In this document: positions 17,485 through 26,663 of the stretch, piece after piece
Numbering within the stretch: the first letter of the stretch is position 1
Layout: each line of letters starts with the position of its first letter
Assembly: GCF_025950235.1 (NCBI RefSeq)
Contig: NZ_JAPDDT010000009.1
Location: 1 to 64,000 of the forward strand
Length of the DNA: 64,000 nucleotides
DNA from: Luteolibacter arcticus
GTDB taxonomy: Bacteria > Verrucomicrobiota > Verrucomicrobiia > Verrucomicrobiales > Akkermansiaceae
Direction: 5' to 3'
Notes under the pieces: generated by a model
Seen by the model: the letters and a program-made list of their open reading frames with translations, nothing else
The model's database searches: none
Told to the model about the DNA's origin: nothing
Translations under genes and position numbers: made by a program

Positions 17485-19038
17485 GTGATTTTCAATTCCT
17501 ATACCTTTCTCCTGGTTTTCCTGCCGCTGACCTTGCTGGTGTTCTCGCTCCTGCGGCGCTTCGTCCCCCGCGCGGCCTTCGCCTGGCTGGTGCTCACCTC
17601 GCTGGCCTTCTACGGCGTGTGGAACCCGGACCCGGCCCATGGCTGGTCGCCGAAATACATCCTGCTCATCCTCGGTTCCTGCGCGGGCAATTATTTCATC
17701 GGGCGCTTCCTCACCAGCCACCGCGGCACCCCGAAGGGGAAATTCGCCCTGGCCGCGGGCATCACCACCAATCTCGTCCTGCTCGGCTACTACAAGTATG
17801 CCGGCTTCCTCGCCGTCATCGCCACCAAGCTCAGCGGCTGGCCCGGCGCGATCCCGCCCATCATCCTGCCGCTGGCGATCTCGTTCTTCACTTTCCTGCA
17901 GATCGCCTACCTGGTGGACGCATGGCGCGGACAAACCAAGGAGTACAAGTTCACCGACTACCTCCTCTTCGTAACCTTCTTCCCCCATCTCATCGCGGGG
18001 CCGCTGGTGCACCACAAGGAGATGATGCCGCAGTTCAAGCGGCGGCCGGGGCGGACCCGCTTCTGGGTGAACTTCTCGGTCGGGATCGCCCTTCTGATCC
18101 TCGGCCTCTTCAAAAAGGTCGTCATCGCTGACAACCTCGCCCCGATCGCCACCAATCTCTTCGACCTCGCCGCCACCGGCGAACGGCCGCTGACCTTCGG
18201 GGAAGCCTGGGTGGCCGCGATCACCTACGGGCTCCAGCTCTACTTCGACTTCTCCGGCTACTCGGACATGGCGCTCGGTGCGGCGCGCTTCTTCGGCATC
18301 CGCTTCCCGCTGAATTTCCACTCGCCTTACAAGGCGGTCTCGGTGGTCGATTTCTGGCGGCGCTGGCACATGACCCTGTCCCGCTTCCTGCGCGACTACC
18401 TCTACATCCCCCTCGGCGGCAACCGGAAGGGCCCAATCCGCCGCTATGTGAATCTCTTCCTCACCATGCTCCTCGGCGGTCTCTGGCACGGAGCCGGCTG
18501 GACCTTCGTCATCTGGGGAGCCCTCCACGGCCTCTACCTGTGCCTGAATCACGCGTGGTTCGGCTTCCGCAAGAAGATGGGCTGGAAGCCGATGCCGAAG
18601 CCGCTGGCGATCCTGCTCACCTTCGTGGCCGTGCTCATTTCCTGGGTTCCTTTCCGCGCCGGCACCTATGAAATCATGGGTGGGATTGGCGGAGGGGACA
18701 AGGCCATGGCCGCCACCCGCGAGATCCTCGGTGCGATGTTCGGCATGAATGGCTTCCAAGGCTGGCCGGACCGCAGCGCCTACGTGGTGAAGGACAGCCA
18801 CGCCGTGCGCGCCTGCCTGATCCTGTTAATCGTCTGGTTCCTGCCGAATACCCAGCAATTCCTCCGCCGCTACCAACCGGCGCTCGATCCTTCCCAAGTC
18901 ATGGACGACCGTCCCGGCGTCCGCCGCTGGTGGGAATTCCGGCCGAATGCCGCCTGGGCCATCGGCCTGGTGCTGCTCCTCGCCGGCGTCCTCTACCAAT
19001 TCGACAAGCTCAGCGAGTTCATCTACTTCCAATTCTAA
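17485..19038 (+). CDS. MBOAT-family membrane O-acyltransferase (AlgI/DltB-like)
   Basis: A 517-residue polytopic protein with a GTG start (MIFNSYTFLLVFLPLTLLVF). It has the AlgI-type layout: N-terminal spans, the FLTFF-like segment LPLAISFFTFLQIAYLVDAWRG, HLIAGPLVHHKEMMPQF, then VVDFWRRWHMTLSRFLRDYLYIPLGGNRKG and the catalytic His H335 in GGLWHGAGWTFVIWGALHG. These proteins move an acyl group (usually acetyl) across the membrane to a glycan-modifying partner. The gene 12 bases downstream encodes a membrane-anchored SGNH-like protein, the expected partner. Glycan identity is not shown; alginate-specific genes are absent nearby. Confidence 0.93.
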   Translation: MIFNSYTFLLVFLPLTLLVFSLLRRFVPRAAFAWLVLTSLAFYGVWNPDPAHGWSPKYILLILGSCAGNYFIGRFLTSHRGTPKGKFALAAGITTNLVLLGYYKYAGFLAVIATKLSGWPGAIPPIILPLAISFFTFLQIAYLVDAWRGQTKEYKFTDYLLFVTFFPHLIAGPLVHHKEMMPQFKRRPGRTRFWVNFSVGIALLILGLFKKVVIADNLAPIATNLFDLAATGERPLTFGEAWVAAITYGLQLYFDFSGYSDMALGAARFFGIRFPLNFHSPYKAVSVVDFWRRWHMTLSRFLRDYLYIPLGGNRKGPIRRYVNLFLTMLLGGLWHGAGWTFVIWGALHGLYLCLNHAWFGFRKKMGWKPMPKPLAILLTFVAVLISWVPFRAGTYEIMGGIGGGDKAMAATREILGAMFGMNGFQGWPDRSAYVVKDSHAVRACLILLIVWFLPNTQQFLRRYQPALDPSQVMDDRPGVRRWWEFRPNAAWAIGLVLLLAGVLYQFDKLSEFIYFQF

Positions 19039-19050
19039 CCGGAGTTACGC

Positions 19051-20304
19051 ATGCGCTTGCCCCGCCCATCCTTTCTAAAGTTCACGCTGGCCGTCCTGAT
19101 TTCGGCTGGCGTCCTGCTCGCGTTGTTCATCGGCGTGAATACCTGGGTCAATCCGCTGTGGGTCAGCAAGGCCCCGTGGAGCGACGACAGCTTCGCCGAA
19201 TACCGGCCGATCTACCGCTACCAGCGCACCGGCAAGGCCGGCATCGCCGAGGCCAAGCCATGGAAGGTCGGTTTCTTCGGTTCGTCGCGCATCGACATCG
19301 CCTTCGACCCCGCGCTACCCCAGTGGCAGGGCACGCCCGCGGTGAACCTTGCCGTGAGTGCCGGCACGCTGCCGGAGACCGCGCCGATCCTCGACTACAC
19401 GCTGAAGCGAGCCCCGCTGGAAACCGCCATCGTTGGCATCGACATCGGTGACCTGTTAGGCGGCAACTCGCCCTATAAGACCACCGGCTTCATGGAGAGC
19501 CCGTTCAATCCGGACGGCAACAAGCTCGAACAGACGCTGCGTTACTACGCCGGCATTTCGACCTTCGAATCGGCGGTTCAGACCATCATCAACAAGCGGA
19601 AGAACGAGCTCCCCGAGTACACTCCGCTCGGCCACCGGCTGCGTCACCAGGAAACCGTCGACGTCGCCAAGGTCATCCAGCGAGACGCCATCTCGCACGC
19701 ACTGCGGGTCATCCGCCGGCGGAAAGCCAACCCGCCCGCCGAACCCAACAAGTGGAAGGCGGATTTTCTGCAGGAGATCCTCGACGATACCAAGGAGCAC
19801 AAGTGCCGGCTGGTCCTGGTGATCCCGCCGAGCCACGCCACCTACCTCGGCGTGTTTTTCCAACAAGGCGATCCCGACCCCACCTTCAGCAAGGACCGGT
19901 TCGCCATGGCCAAAATGGTCGCCGCTTCAAATGCCGCCCACCCCGAGGCCCCGCCCGCGACCATCTGGGACTTCAACGATTTTCATGCCCTCAATGCCGA
20001 GAACGTCCCCATGGACAACTCGAAGATGCACTGGTGGCTCGACGGCACCCACGCCCGGAAGGCCTTGGGCGACGTCATGCTCGCCCGCATCATGGGCTGG
20101 CCGGTCGAGGCCGCTGCTGCCGACTACGGCTTCGAACTGACCGAAGCCAACGCCGCCGCCCGCAGCGAAGCGCTCCGTGCCGGTTACGAGAAGTTCCAAA
20201 AGGAACAGCCCGACCTCTGGAAGTGGATGGAGCAAGGCATCCTGAAATACCAGGACACCGCCGCCAAAAGCACCGCCAAGGACGAAGCCGCCCCGGGATT
20301 CTAA
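19051..20304 (+). CDS. Membrane-anchored SGNH-like protein, partner of the MBOAT acyltransferase
   Basis: A 417-residue protein with one N-terminal membrane anchor (about 10-30, FTLAVLISAGVLLALFIGV) and a long extracytoplasmic domain. Features fit an SGNH/GDSL-type fold as in AlgJ/AlgX: FFGSSRIDIAFD (about 72-83, GSS nucleophile-like block), NLAVSAGTLPETAPILDYTL, and a C-terminal WWLDGTHARKALGDVML carrying the D-x-x-H pair. It probably receives the acyl group from the membrane enzyme and places it on a polysaccharide. Family recognition is from motifs and from the tight spacing behind the MBOAT gene. The C-terminal Ala/Glu-rich tail looks disordered. Confidence 0.75.
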   Translation: MRLPRPSFLKFTLAVLISAGVLLALFIGVNTWVNPLWVSKAPWSDDSFAEYRPIYRYQRTGKAGIAEAKPWKVGFFGSSRIDIAFDPALPQWQGTPAVNLAVSAGTLPETAPILDYTLKRAPLETAIVGIDIGDLLGGNSPYKTTGFMESPFNPDGNKLEQTLRYYAGISTFESAVQTIINKRKNELPEYTPLGHRLRHQETVDVAKVIQRDAISHALRVIRRRKANPPAEPNKWKADFLQEILDDTKEHKCRLVLVIPPSHATYLGVFFQQGDPDPTFSKDRFAMAKMVAASNAAHPEAPPATIWDFNDFHALNAENVPMDNSKMHWWLDGTHARKALGDVMLARIMGWPVEAAAADYGFELTEANAAARSEALRAGYEKFQKEQPDLWKWMEQGILKYQDTAAKSTAKDEAAPGF

Positions 20305-20311
20305 CGAGCAT

Positions 20312-20583
20312 CCGATCCCGGAGGGATCAAAGCCAATAGCCGGTGGTCGCAGACCACCGGTTCGCAGCGAAGGTGAAAGGAATCCCGGAGGGATTCTAGC
20401 AGGGTGCGCGGGACACCGCGGAAAGGGTTTATAGCATGGCCCGAATTGGTGAAAATTCGCGATCTGGTGCTTTCAGCCCGGCTTGCATCCCATCCGGGAT
20501 GCCATCGACTTCTTCACAAACCGGGCGTGGCGCGCGTTCCGTGCTTACCCCCGGCTACTGGCTTGAATCCCTCCGGGATCGGG
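20312..20583. repeat. Intergenic cluster of CCCGGAGGG hairpins and inverted copies
   Basis: The 343-base gap between 20304 and 20648 holds no gene. It contains gatcccggagggatc (20314-20328, palindrome with GGA loop), a 9-bp hairpin (20340-20360), aatcccggagggatt (20381-20395) and an inverted copy (20566-20580). The stretch around 20551-20582, complemented, resembles 20312-20344, so a longer unit is present in opposite orientations at the two ends. It is likely a dispersed REP-like element and may also terminate transcription from both sides. Confidence 0.7.
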
Positions 20584-20647
20584 GGACACGCGTTCTCTCC
20601 CAACGACAGGAATGCCGCTGTTCCTCACACCGTCGCGTTTTACCACA

Positions 20648-22489
20648 TCACTCCACCGTCACGCTCTTCGCCAGATTCCGCGGCTGATCAATCTCACACC
20701 CGCGCTTGTTCGCGATGTGATAAGCCAGCAACTGCAGCGCCACCGTCGTCGGAATCGTGCTCACCAGCGGATGGCAAGCCGGAACCTCGATCACATCGTC
20801 CATCGCCTCCGCCGCCTCGTGATCTCCTTCCGTCACGATGCCCAGAATCCTCGCGCCACGTGCCCGGCACTCCTCCACATTACCGAGAGTCTTGTCCTTA
20901 CCCGGAATGTCATTCGCAAGGGCAACCACTGGCGTGCCCTCGGTGAGCAAAGCAATCGGCCCGTGCTTCAACTCCGCCGCGTGGTAGCCCTCCGCGTGAA
21001 TATAAGAGATCTCCTTCAGCTTGAGCGCACCTTCCAACGCAACGGGATACATCGGGCCGCGGCCGATGAAGAACGCATGTTCATTGTGCGCGTAACGCTC
21101 CGCGATGGCCGCGATCTTGTCGCTCTGCTCGATCACCCTCTGCACCAGCTCCGGAATCGCCTCGATGGCCCTGGCGAACTTCATCCCCTCGTCGCGCGAG
21201 AAACGGCGGCCCCGGCCAAGCTTCAGCGCCATCATCAGCATGACAGCCACTTGGCAAGTAAAGGCCTTCGTCGAGGCGACCGAGATCTCCGGACCCGCGT
21301 GCAAATAGACGCCACGCCCGGTTTCCCGCGCGATGGTCGAGCCGACCACATTGCACAGCCCCATCACGAAGGCACCCTTCTGGTTCGCCTCCCGAACAGC
21401 CGCCAAGGTGTCCGCCGTTTCACCGGACTGCGAGATCGCCACCACCAGATCGCGGCTACCAATGATCGGATTCCGATAGCGGAACTCGGCTGCCTGTTGG
21501 ACCTCGGCGTGAATATCCGCCATGTCCTCAAAGGCATACTCACCCACCAGACCCGCATGCAGCGAGGTCCCGCAACCCACGAGCACCACCCGCTGGATCT
21601 CCGCGAGATCGCGCGGCGAGGTCCCCATGCCCGACAGCACCGACGAACCCAGATTGAAATCCAAACGACCGCGGATCGCATTGCGCAGGGAATCCGGCTG
21701 CTCATGGATTTCCTTCAGCATGAAATGCTCGAAACCGCCCTTCTCCGCCGCCGCCGCATCGAAGCCGAGCTCATTCACCTCGCGCGTGACCGGCACCTGA
21801 TGCAGGTCGCGGATATCGACGTTGTCGGCAGTGACGATCGCGATGTCATTGTCCTCCAAATAAATCACCTGCCGCGTATGCGCGATGATCGCCGAAGCAT
21901 CGGACGCCACAATGGTCTCCCCTTCCCCCACGCCGATGGCAATCGGACTCCCACGACGCGCAGTGATGATCTTACCCGGCTCCTTCGCCGAGATCACCGC
22001 AATCCCGAACGTGCCCTCCACCTGGCTCAACGCGTCGCAAACCGCTTGGAAAAGGTCACCCTTGTAGCGATCACCAATCAGATGCGCCAGCACCTCCGTA
22101 TCGGTCTCCGAGTAGAAATGATGCCCCTTCCCTTCCAGCCGCGTGCGCAACGACCGGTAGTTCTCAATGATCCCATTGTGGACCAGCGCGATGTCCCCGG
22201 ACTCATCGAGATGCGGGTGCGCATTCGCCTCGGTCGGCGGGCCATGAGTCGCCCAACGCGTGTGAGCGATACCGGTGGACGACTTCACAAAGCGCTCCGC
22301 CGGCCAATCGGCATGGGCCTTGTCATTGAGCGCCGAGACTTTCCCTGGCGCCTTGCTGACGACGATCGAGCCGTCTTCAAGAATGGCCATGCCCGCGGAA
22401 TCGTAGCCCCGGTATTCAAGCCGGCGCAGGCCACTGATGAGAACGCTGGGAGCGGAAGCTTTACCGATGTATCCGACGATGCCGCACAT
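20648..22489 (-). CDS. glmS: Glutamine--fructose-6-phosphate aminotransferase (isomerizing)
   Basis: A 613-residue GlmS that makes glucosamine-6-phosphate from fructose-6-phosphate and glutamine, the first step toward UDP-GlcNAc for peptidoglycan and lipopolysaccharide. It begins MCGIVGYIG, so Cys2 is the glutaminase nucleophile; LRRLEYRGYDSAGMAI and HTRWATHGPPTEANAHPH follow. The C-terminal half has two SIS domains (VLVGCGTSLHAG, ISQSGETADTLAAVREA; FFIGRGPMYPVALEGALKLKEISYIHAEGY) and ends KSVTVE, the usual C-terminus. Length is normal. It lies 24 bases behind the GlmU-like gene, and glmM is a little further upstream, so the pathway genes are grouped. No glmS ribozyme fits the short upstream gap. 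Confidence 0.97.
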   Translation of the reverse strand: MCGIVGYIGKASAPSVLISGLRRLEYRGYDSAGMAILEDGSIVVSKAPGKVSALNDKAHADWPAERFVKSSTGIAHTRWATHGPPTEANAHPHLDESGDIALVHNGIIENYRSLRTRLEGKGHHFYSETDTEVLAHLIGDRYKGDLFQAVCDALSQVEGTFGIAVISAKEPGKIITARRGSPIAIGVGEGETIVASDASAIIAHTRQVIYLEDNDIAIVTADNVDIRDLHQVPVTREVNELGFDAAAAEKGGFEHFMLKEIHEQPDSLRNAIRGRLDFNLGSSVLSGMGTSPRDLAEIQRVVLVGCGTSLHAGLVGEYAFEDMADIHAEVQQAAEFRYRNPIIGSRDLVVAISQSGETADTLAAVREANQKGAFVMGLCNVVGSTIARETGRGVYLHAGPEISVASTKAFTCQVAVMLMMALKLGRGRRFSRDEGMKFARAIEAIPELVQRVIEQSDKIAAIAERYAHNEHAFFIGRGPMYPVALEGALKLKEISYIHAEGYHAAELKHGPIALLTEGTPVVALANDIPGKDKTLGNVEECRARGARILGIVTEGDHEAAEAMDDVIEVPACHPLVSTIPTTVALQLLAYHIANKRGCEIDQPRNLAKSVTVE

Positions 22490-22513
22490 GGTGAACTGAT
22501 TATTGGAAATGGA

Positions 22514-23332
22514 TTATTGGAGATTGCTCACGACGTCACGCTGGACGATCTCACCCGGACGGGTGCTAGCACCGGGCCAGAGTTTCCGGCCGGGATAGAT
22601 GGAAGTATTAATGCCCGTGTGAACGCCATCGCCGACGATGCAGCCAAACTTGCGGCGGCCGGTATCGACAAGAGAACCATCGACCTCGGTGCGGTGGTTC
22701 TTACCATCGTGCCGCAGGTTCGAGGTCACCGTGCCCGCGCCGAAGTTCACCTTCTCCCCAAGCACGGAATCGCCGACGTAGCTGAGGTGCCCGACATTGG
22801 TGCCGGAAAGCATGATCGAGTTCTTGATCTCGACCGCGTTGCCAACGTGGCACTTGTCGCCAATCGAAGTGGACCCGCGGATGTAACAGTTCGGACCGAT
22901 CTTGCAGTTCGCGCCGATGATCACATTGCCCTCGATGAAAACACCCGGCAAAATCCTCGACCCCGCCCCAAGGTGGACGACTCCTTCAATCACCGCATTC
23001 GGATGAATGTCCCCTTCGATCTTCGGTGAGGAAAGCGCGCCAACGAAATGCTCATTCGCCCGCAGCAGGTCCCACGGATGAACGATCAGAAAGGACGAGT
23101 TCGCCACGATCGCCTTTGCCGCATCCGGGACATCGCCGAACCACGCAAGCGGCGTGCGGCGTTCATCCACCAACGTCGGCGTGGTCGGCGAAAGCAGCGC
23201 CATGTCCTCCGCCGTCAGCCAAGCATGCAGATGCGTCCGCAAGCCTTCGACAGCAAAGGCAGCATGATGATCACGGAGCAGGATATTCCCGATCGGAAAG
23301 TCCTCGATGGCGCGTGTGGTGAAAAGGGGCAT
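22514..23332 (-). CDS. GlmU-like left-handed beta-helix acyltransferase
   Basis: A 272-residue protein (start at 23332, MPLFTTRAIEDFPIGNILL; the frame upstream is low quality). Residues 1-105 form a short domain that resembles only the end of a sugar nucleotidyltransferase, with no GG-x-G-T-R signature. Residues 105-272 are hexapeptide repeats (IHPNAVIEGVVHLGAGSRILPG, VIIGANCKIGPNCYIRGS) followed by the GlmU-type lid VNFGAGTVTSNLRHDGK. It therefore looks like the acetyltransferase half of GlmU. Lying directly before glmS and after glmM, it probably supplies N-acetylglucosamine-1-phosphate, with a uridylyltransferase encoded elsewhere. A relation to the putative sugar nucleotidyltransferase family of Bacteroidota is possible. 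Confidence 0.78.
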   Translation of the reverse strand: MPLFTTRAIEDFPIGNILLRDHHAAFAVEGLRTHLHAWLTAEDMALLSPTTPTLVDERRTPLAWFGDVPDAAKAIVANSSFLIVHPWDLLRANEHFVGALSSPKIEGDIHPNAVIEGVVHLGAGSRILPGVFIEGNVIIGANCKIGPNCYIRGSTSIGDKCHVGNAVEIKNSIMLSGTNVGHLSYVGDSVLGEKVNFGAGTVTSNLRHDGKNHRTEVDGSLVDTGRRKFGCIVGDGVHTGINTSIYPGRKLWPGASTRPGEIVQRDVVSNLQ

Positions 23333-23363
23333 GGGAGCTAGATTTGTGGTGCCAATGGTTCGG

Positions 23364-23891
23364 TTACGCGAAGTCGTCGGCTTCGTCCGGCGCCCATGCG
23401 AAAGAAGCATCGGCAGACCCGATTTCGACAATGCGGTCTCCGTGCATTTGCACTCCGAAGCCATGCTCGCGATCCCAGGTGCACCCGAATTGCAAGCCAA
23501 CGAAGGAAAGACCATCAAGTCCCCAAGAGTGGACGTGCACTTGAGCAAGTTTAACCAACTCACGAAGCTGCTGAGCCTCTTGGATATCGGGCATTAAACG
23601 ACCCGCATCCTCACCGAGAAAACTTAAATAGCGAGGTCTCTGTTCACTGTAGTAATCGCGAAGTGCTTCCAAGACCGACTGAATCACCCGGTCGCCATTT
23701 TTGATCTGGAATTCAAGCGCAGCCGCTTGCGCTGAGGATGGCAACCTTGAAACGGAAGGATCATAAGGAGTCACCGTCAGACCGGCAGACGCTCCAAACG
23801 CCAGATCGATTTCTCCGTCCCACCAATCACAATCGTCCCATTTCAGAGGAGGAAAGGGCGGCTGATCGAGGCGATCAGGATCGGAACTCAT
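23364..23891 (-). CDS. Hypothetical protein, possibly DUF6985-like
   Basis: A 175-residue cytoplasmic, acidic protein rich in Trp. The N-terminal half (WDDCDWWDGEIDLAF.., LEFQIKNGDRVIQSVLEALRDYY) and the ending (GCTWDREHGFGVQMHGDRIVEIGSADASFAW) resemble DUF6985/DUF2004-type proteins, which often sit near SMI1/SUKH-like immunity genes, but I cannot confirm this. It splits the glmU-like and glmM genes in the same direction and has a less GC-rich sequence than they do, so it may have been inserted. No signal peptide or membrane span. Confidence 0.6.
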   Translation of the reverse strand: MSSDPDRLDQPPFPPLKWDDCDWWDGEIDLAFGASAGLTVTPYDPSVSRLPSSAQAAALEFQIKNGDRVIQSVLEALRDYYSEQRPRYLSFLGEDAGRLMPDIQEAQQLRELVKLAQVHVHSWGLDGLSFVGLQFGCTWDREHGFGVQMHGDRIVEIGSADASFAWAPDEADDFA

Positions 23892-23937
23892 TAGAAATAT
23901 TTTCGTATATTCTCAGTTTTCGACAGCTCGACTAGCA

Positions 23938-25293
23938 TCACGCCGGCACCCCAATATCCTCCTTCACCGCCTCGGTGAACTTGCCGATCCACTCGTCCAC
24001 GCTGTCGGCGTCGCGGTGCTCGACCAGGATGCGGATCTTGTTCTCCGTGCCCGAGTAGCGGATGAGATGGCGGCCAGCATCGCCGAAGGCCGCGTCGGCC
24101 TCGTTCATGAGCTTCTGCAGGCCGGGCAAGGTGGCAAGCGGCGGCTTGGCAGCCACCTTGAGATTGACCAGTTCTTGCGGGAACTCGCGCATGCACGCGG
24201 CGAGCTCGGCAAGCGTCGCCTTTTTCTCCTTCATCACGCGCAGCACCTGCAGCGCACTGAGAATGCCATCCCCCGTCGTCGCATGGTCGGCGAAGATCAG
24301 GTGCCCCGAGTTCTCACCACCGAAAGAGCCACCCTTCTCACGCAGCGCCTCGATCACATTGCGGTCACCCACCGGCGTCGTGAGCACCTCGATCCCAGCA
24401 CGACGCATCGCCTCGTGCAGGCCCAGATTGCTCATCACCGTGCAGGCCATCCGGTTGCCGCGGAGCTTGCCCTGCTCATGAAGCGAAAGCGCGGAGAGCG
24501 CGAGAATGCGGTCGCCTGAAACCGGCGTGCCTGTTGCATCCGTGAAGATCACCCGGTCCGCATCGCCATCGAAGGAAATCCCCAAGTCCGCGCCATGCTG
24601 TCGGACCAGCTCACCAGCCGTCTCCGGATAAAGCGCGCCGCACTTGTCATTGATATTGATGCCGTCCGGCTCGCAGCCGTGCTTGATGACCTCTGCACCC
24701 AGCTCCTTGAAGATCAGCGGCGCGATGAAATACGCAGCACCGTGCCCGCAATCGACCACGATCTTCAGCCCATGCAGCGAGATGTTATCCGCCGTGTGCT
24801 TCGCGAACTCAATGTAGCGACCCCGCGCATCATCGATCCGGTAAGCCTTGCCGATCTTCTCCGGCGACATCGGGCGCGGCTCGGGCTCATCGCCCAGAAT
24901 GTGTCGCTCGATGATCTCCTCCAGCGCATCGGAAAGCTTGTAGCCATCCGGCCCGAAGATCTTCAGGCCGTTGTCCTCATACGGATTGTGCGAAGCCGTC
25001 AGCATGATCCCCGCGGCAGCACCCATCGACTTCGTCAGATGCGCGATCGCCGGAGTCGGCAGCGGGCCGGGCAGCAGCACATCCATCCCCATCGAGACGA
25101 GGCCAGCGGTCAGCGCCGTCTCCAGCATGTAGCCGGAAATGCGGGTGTCCTTGCCGATCACCACGCGATTGCGATTGTGGCCCGACGAGCGCAATACCTG
25201 CGCCACCGCCTTGCCCGCCCGGAGCGCCACTTCGGGGGTGATCGGGAATTCGTTCGCCTTGCCGCGGATGCCGTCGGTGCCGAAAAGCTTCAT
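23938..25293 (-). CDS. glmM: Phosphoglucosamine mutase
   Basis: A 451-residue alpha-D-phosphohexomutase converting glucosamine-6-phosphate to glucosamine-1-phosphate. The start MKLFGTDGIRGKANEFPITPE is the standard GlmM opening. The phosphoserine is S101 in LTASHNPYEDNGLKIFG, the Mg loop is ISFDGDADRVIF, the sugar specificity loop is GGSFGGENSGHLIF and the phosphate-binding loop is LIRYSGTENKIRILVE. All are intact and the length is standard. It heads the glm gene group on the minus strand; divergent transaldolase starts 275 bases away. Confidence 0.97.
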   Translation of the reverse strand: MKLFGTDGIRGKANEFPITPEVALRAGKAVAQVLRSSGHNRNRVVIGKDTRISGYMLETALTAGLVSMGMDVLLPGPLPTPAIAHLTKSMGAAAGIMLTASHNPYEDNGLKIFGPDGYKLSDALEEIIERHILGDEPEPRPMSPEKIGKAYRIDDARGRYIEFAKHTADNISLHGLKIVVDCGHGAAYFIAPLIFKELGAEVIKHGCEPDGININDKCGALYPETAGELVRQHGADLGISFDGDADRVIFTDATGTPVSGDRILALSALSLHEQGKLRGNRMACTVMSNLGLHEAMRRAGIEVLTTPVGDRNVIEALREKGGSFGGENSGHLIFADHATTGDGILSALQVLRVMKEKKATLAELAACMREFPQELVNLKVAAKPPLATLPGLQKLMNEADAAFGDAGRHLIRYSGTENKIRILVEHRDADSVDEWIGKFTEAVKEDIGVPA

Positions 25294-25567
25294 GCGCGGG
25301 AGGGTGCCCGGTTTGGCACGGAATGAAAGCTTTGGGTGTGGCAGAGCGGGATTTTCACCCGATTCCGCGACACAAACCGCAGGAATTAAAAAGTTAGATC
25401 CGTTTTTCCAAAAAACACCCCGATACCCCACTCCCGTCCCCTCCATGTACCCCGTTCGCCCTCCGCATGAGCAGGGTTTGACGATCCCGTCGCGTCGGTA
25501 TGATTCTCCCACGCGGACACTTTTTGATCTCGCCTCCCGGACCGTTCCCGCCTAACCCGCCCCCGCC

Positions 25568-26527
25568 ATGAGCGCCACGCAACTCGATCAACTCAAGCAG
25601 TTCACCACCGTCGTCGCCGACACCGGCGATTTCGAGTCGATGAAGGCCTACAAGCCGCAGGACGCGACCACCAATCCCTCGCTGATCCTCCAGGCCGCCG
25701 CGAAGCCGGAATACAAGCACCTCGTGGACAAGGCCGTGGCCGAGCACAAGGGCTCCGAGCTCACCGGCGACGCGCTCGTCGAGTCGATCATCGACCGCAT
25801 CCTCATCCTCTTCGGCCTGGAGATCCTCAAGATCGTCCCCGGCCGCGTTTCGACCGAGGTCGATGCCCGCCTCTCGTTCGACACCGAAGGCACCCTCGCC
25901 AAGGCCCATCAGCTCATCGCCGCCTACGAAAAGGAAGGCATCTCCAAGGACCGCATCCTCATCAAGATCGCCTCCACTTGGGAAGGCATCAAGGCCGCCG
26001 AGGTCCTTGAGAAGGAAGGCATCCACTGCAATCTCACCCTGCTCTTCTCCTTCGCCCAGGCCGTCGCCTGCGCCGAAGCCGGCGTGCAGCTCATCTCGCC
26101 CTTCGTCGGCCGTATCCTCGACTGGTACAAGGCCTCCACCGGCCAGACCTACGAGGGCGATGAAGATCCGGGCGTGATCTCCGTGAAGCAGATCTACACC
26201 TACTACAAGAAGTTCGGCTACAAGACCGAGGTGATGGGCGCCTCCTTCCGCAATACCGGCGAAATCACCAGCCTCGCCGGCTGCGACCTGCTCACCATCA
26301 GCCCCGGCCTGCTCGCCGAGCTTGCCGCCTCGACCGAACCGCTTGAGCGCCGCCTTTCGCCGGAAGCCTCTGCCTCCGCCGAACTGGAGAAAGTCACCTT
26401 CGATGAGAAGGCCTTCCGCTTCGCGCTCAACGAGGACGCCATGGCGACCGAAAAGACCGCCCACGGCATCCGCGCCTTCTCGGCCGACATCGTGAAGCTG
26501 GAGAAGCTCGTCCAAGGGCTGCTCTAA
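25568..26527 (+). CDS. tal: Transaldolase
   Basis: A 319-residue class I aldolase of the pentose phosphate pathway (TalB type) that transfers a dihydroxyacetone unit between sedoheptulose-7-phosphate and glyceraldehyde-3-phosphate. Motifs: [13 protein letters not shown] (about 33-45), the Schiff-base lysine K133 in [16 protein letters not shown], and the downstream [29 protein letters not shown]. The length matches the long TalB subfamily. A strong terminator at 26546-26577 ends the transcript, so it is probably monocistronic. Confidence 0.97.
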   Translation: MSATQLDQLKQFTTVVADTGDFESMKAYKPQDATTNPSLILQAAAKPEYKHLVDKAVAEHKGSELTGDALVESIIDRILILFGLEILKIVPGRVSTEVDARLSFDTEGTLAKAHQLIAAYEKEGISKDRILIKIASTWEGIKAAEVLEKEGIHCNLTLLFSFAQAVACAEAGVQLISPFVGRILDWYKASTGQTYEGDEDPGVISVKQIYTYYKKFGYKTEVMGASFRNTGEITSLAGCDLLTISPGLLAELAASTEPLERRLSPEASASAELEKVTFDEKAFRFALNEDAMATEKTAHGIRAFSADIVKLEKLVQGLL

Positions 26528-26545
26528 CCGACACCGACTTTCCAG

Positions 26546-26577
26546 AGCGGACCCGTGAAAGCGGGTCCGCTTTTTTT
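26546..26577 (+). terminator. Rho-independent terminator of the transaldolase gene
   Basis: A 10-bp perfect stem (26546-26555 with 26562-26571) with a 6-nt loop is followed by seven T. It begins 19 bases after the stop of the transaldolase gene. Confidence 0.95.
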
Positions 26578-26663
26578 GCGTCCAAGCGGGACGAATCGAA
26601 CAATTTCCGCACGAATAAATTCATTTCGTGCAATTCCACGCCGGATCTCGTGGTATCCGCCCC

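Noticed and set aside
17479-18801. A 440-codon minus-strand frame opposite the MBOAT gene
   Set aside because: It is Glu/Arg/Gly-rich and antisense to conserved MBOAT motifs.
22490-22513. glmS ribozyme before glmS
   Set aside because: The gap to the upstream gene is only 24 bases, too small for a ribozyme of that class.
20612-23029. An 805-codon plus-strand frame across glmS and the GlmU-like gene
   Set aside because: It covers two well-conserved minus-strand genes and is Arg/His-rich without a domain.
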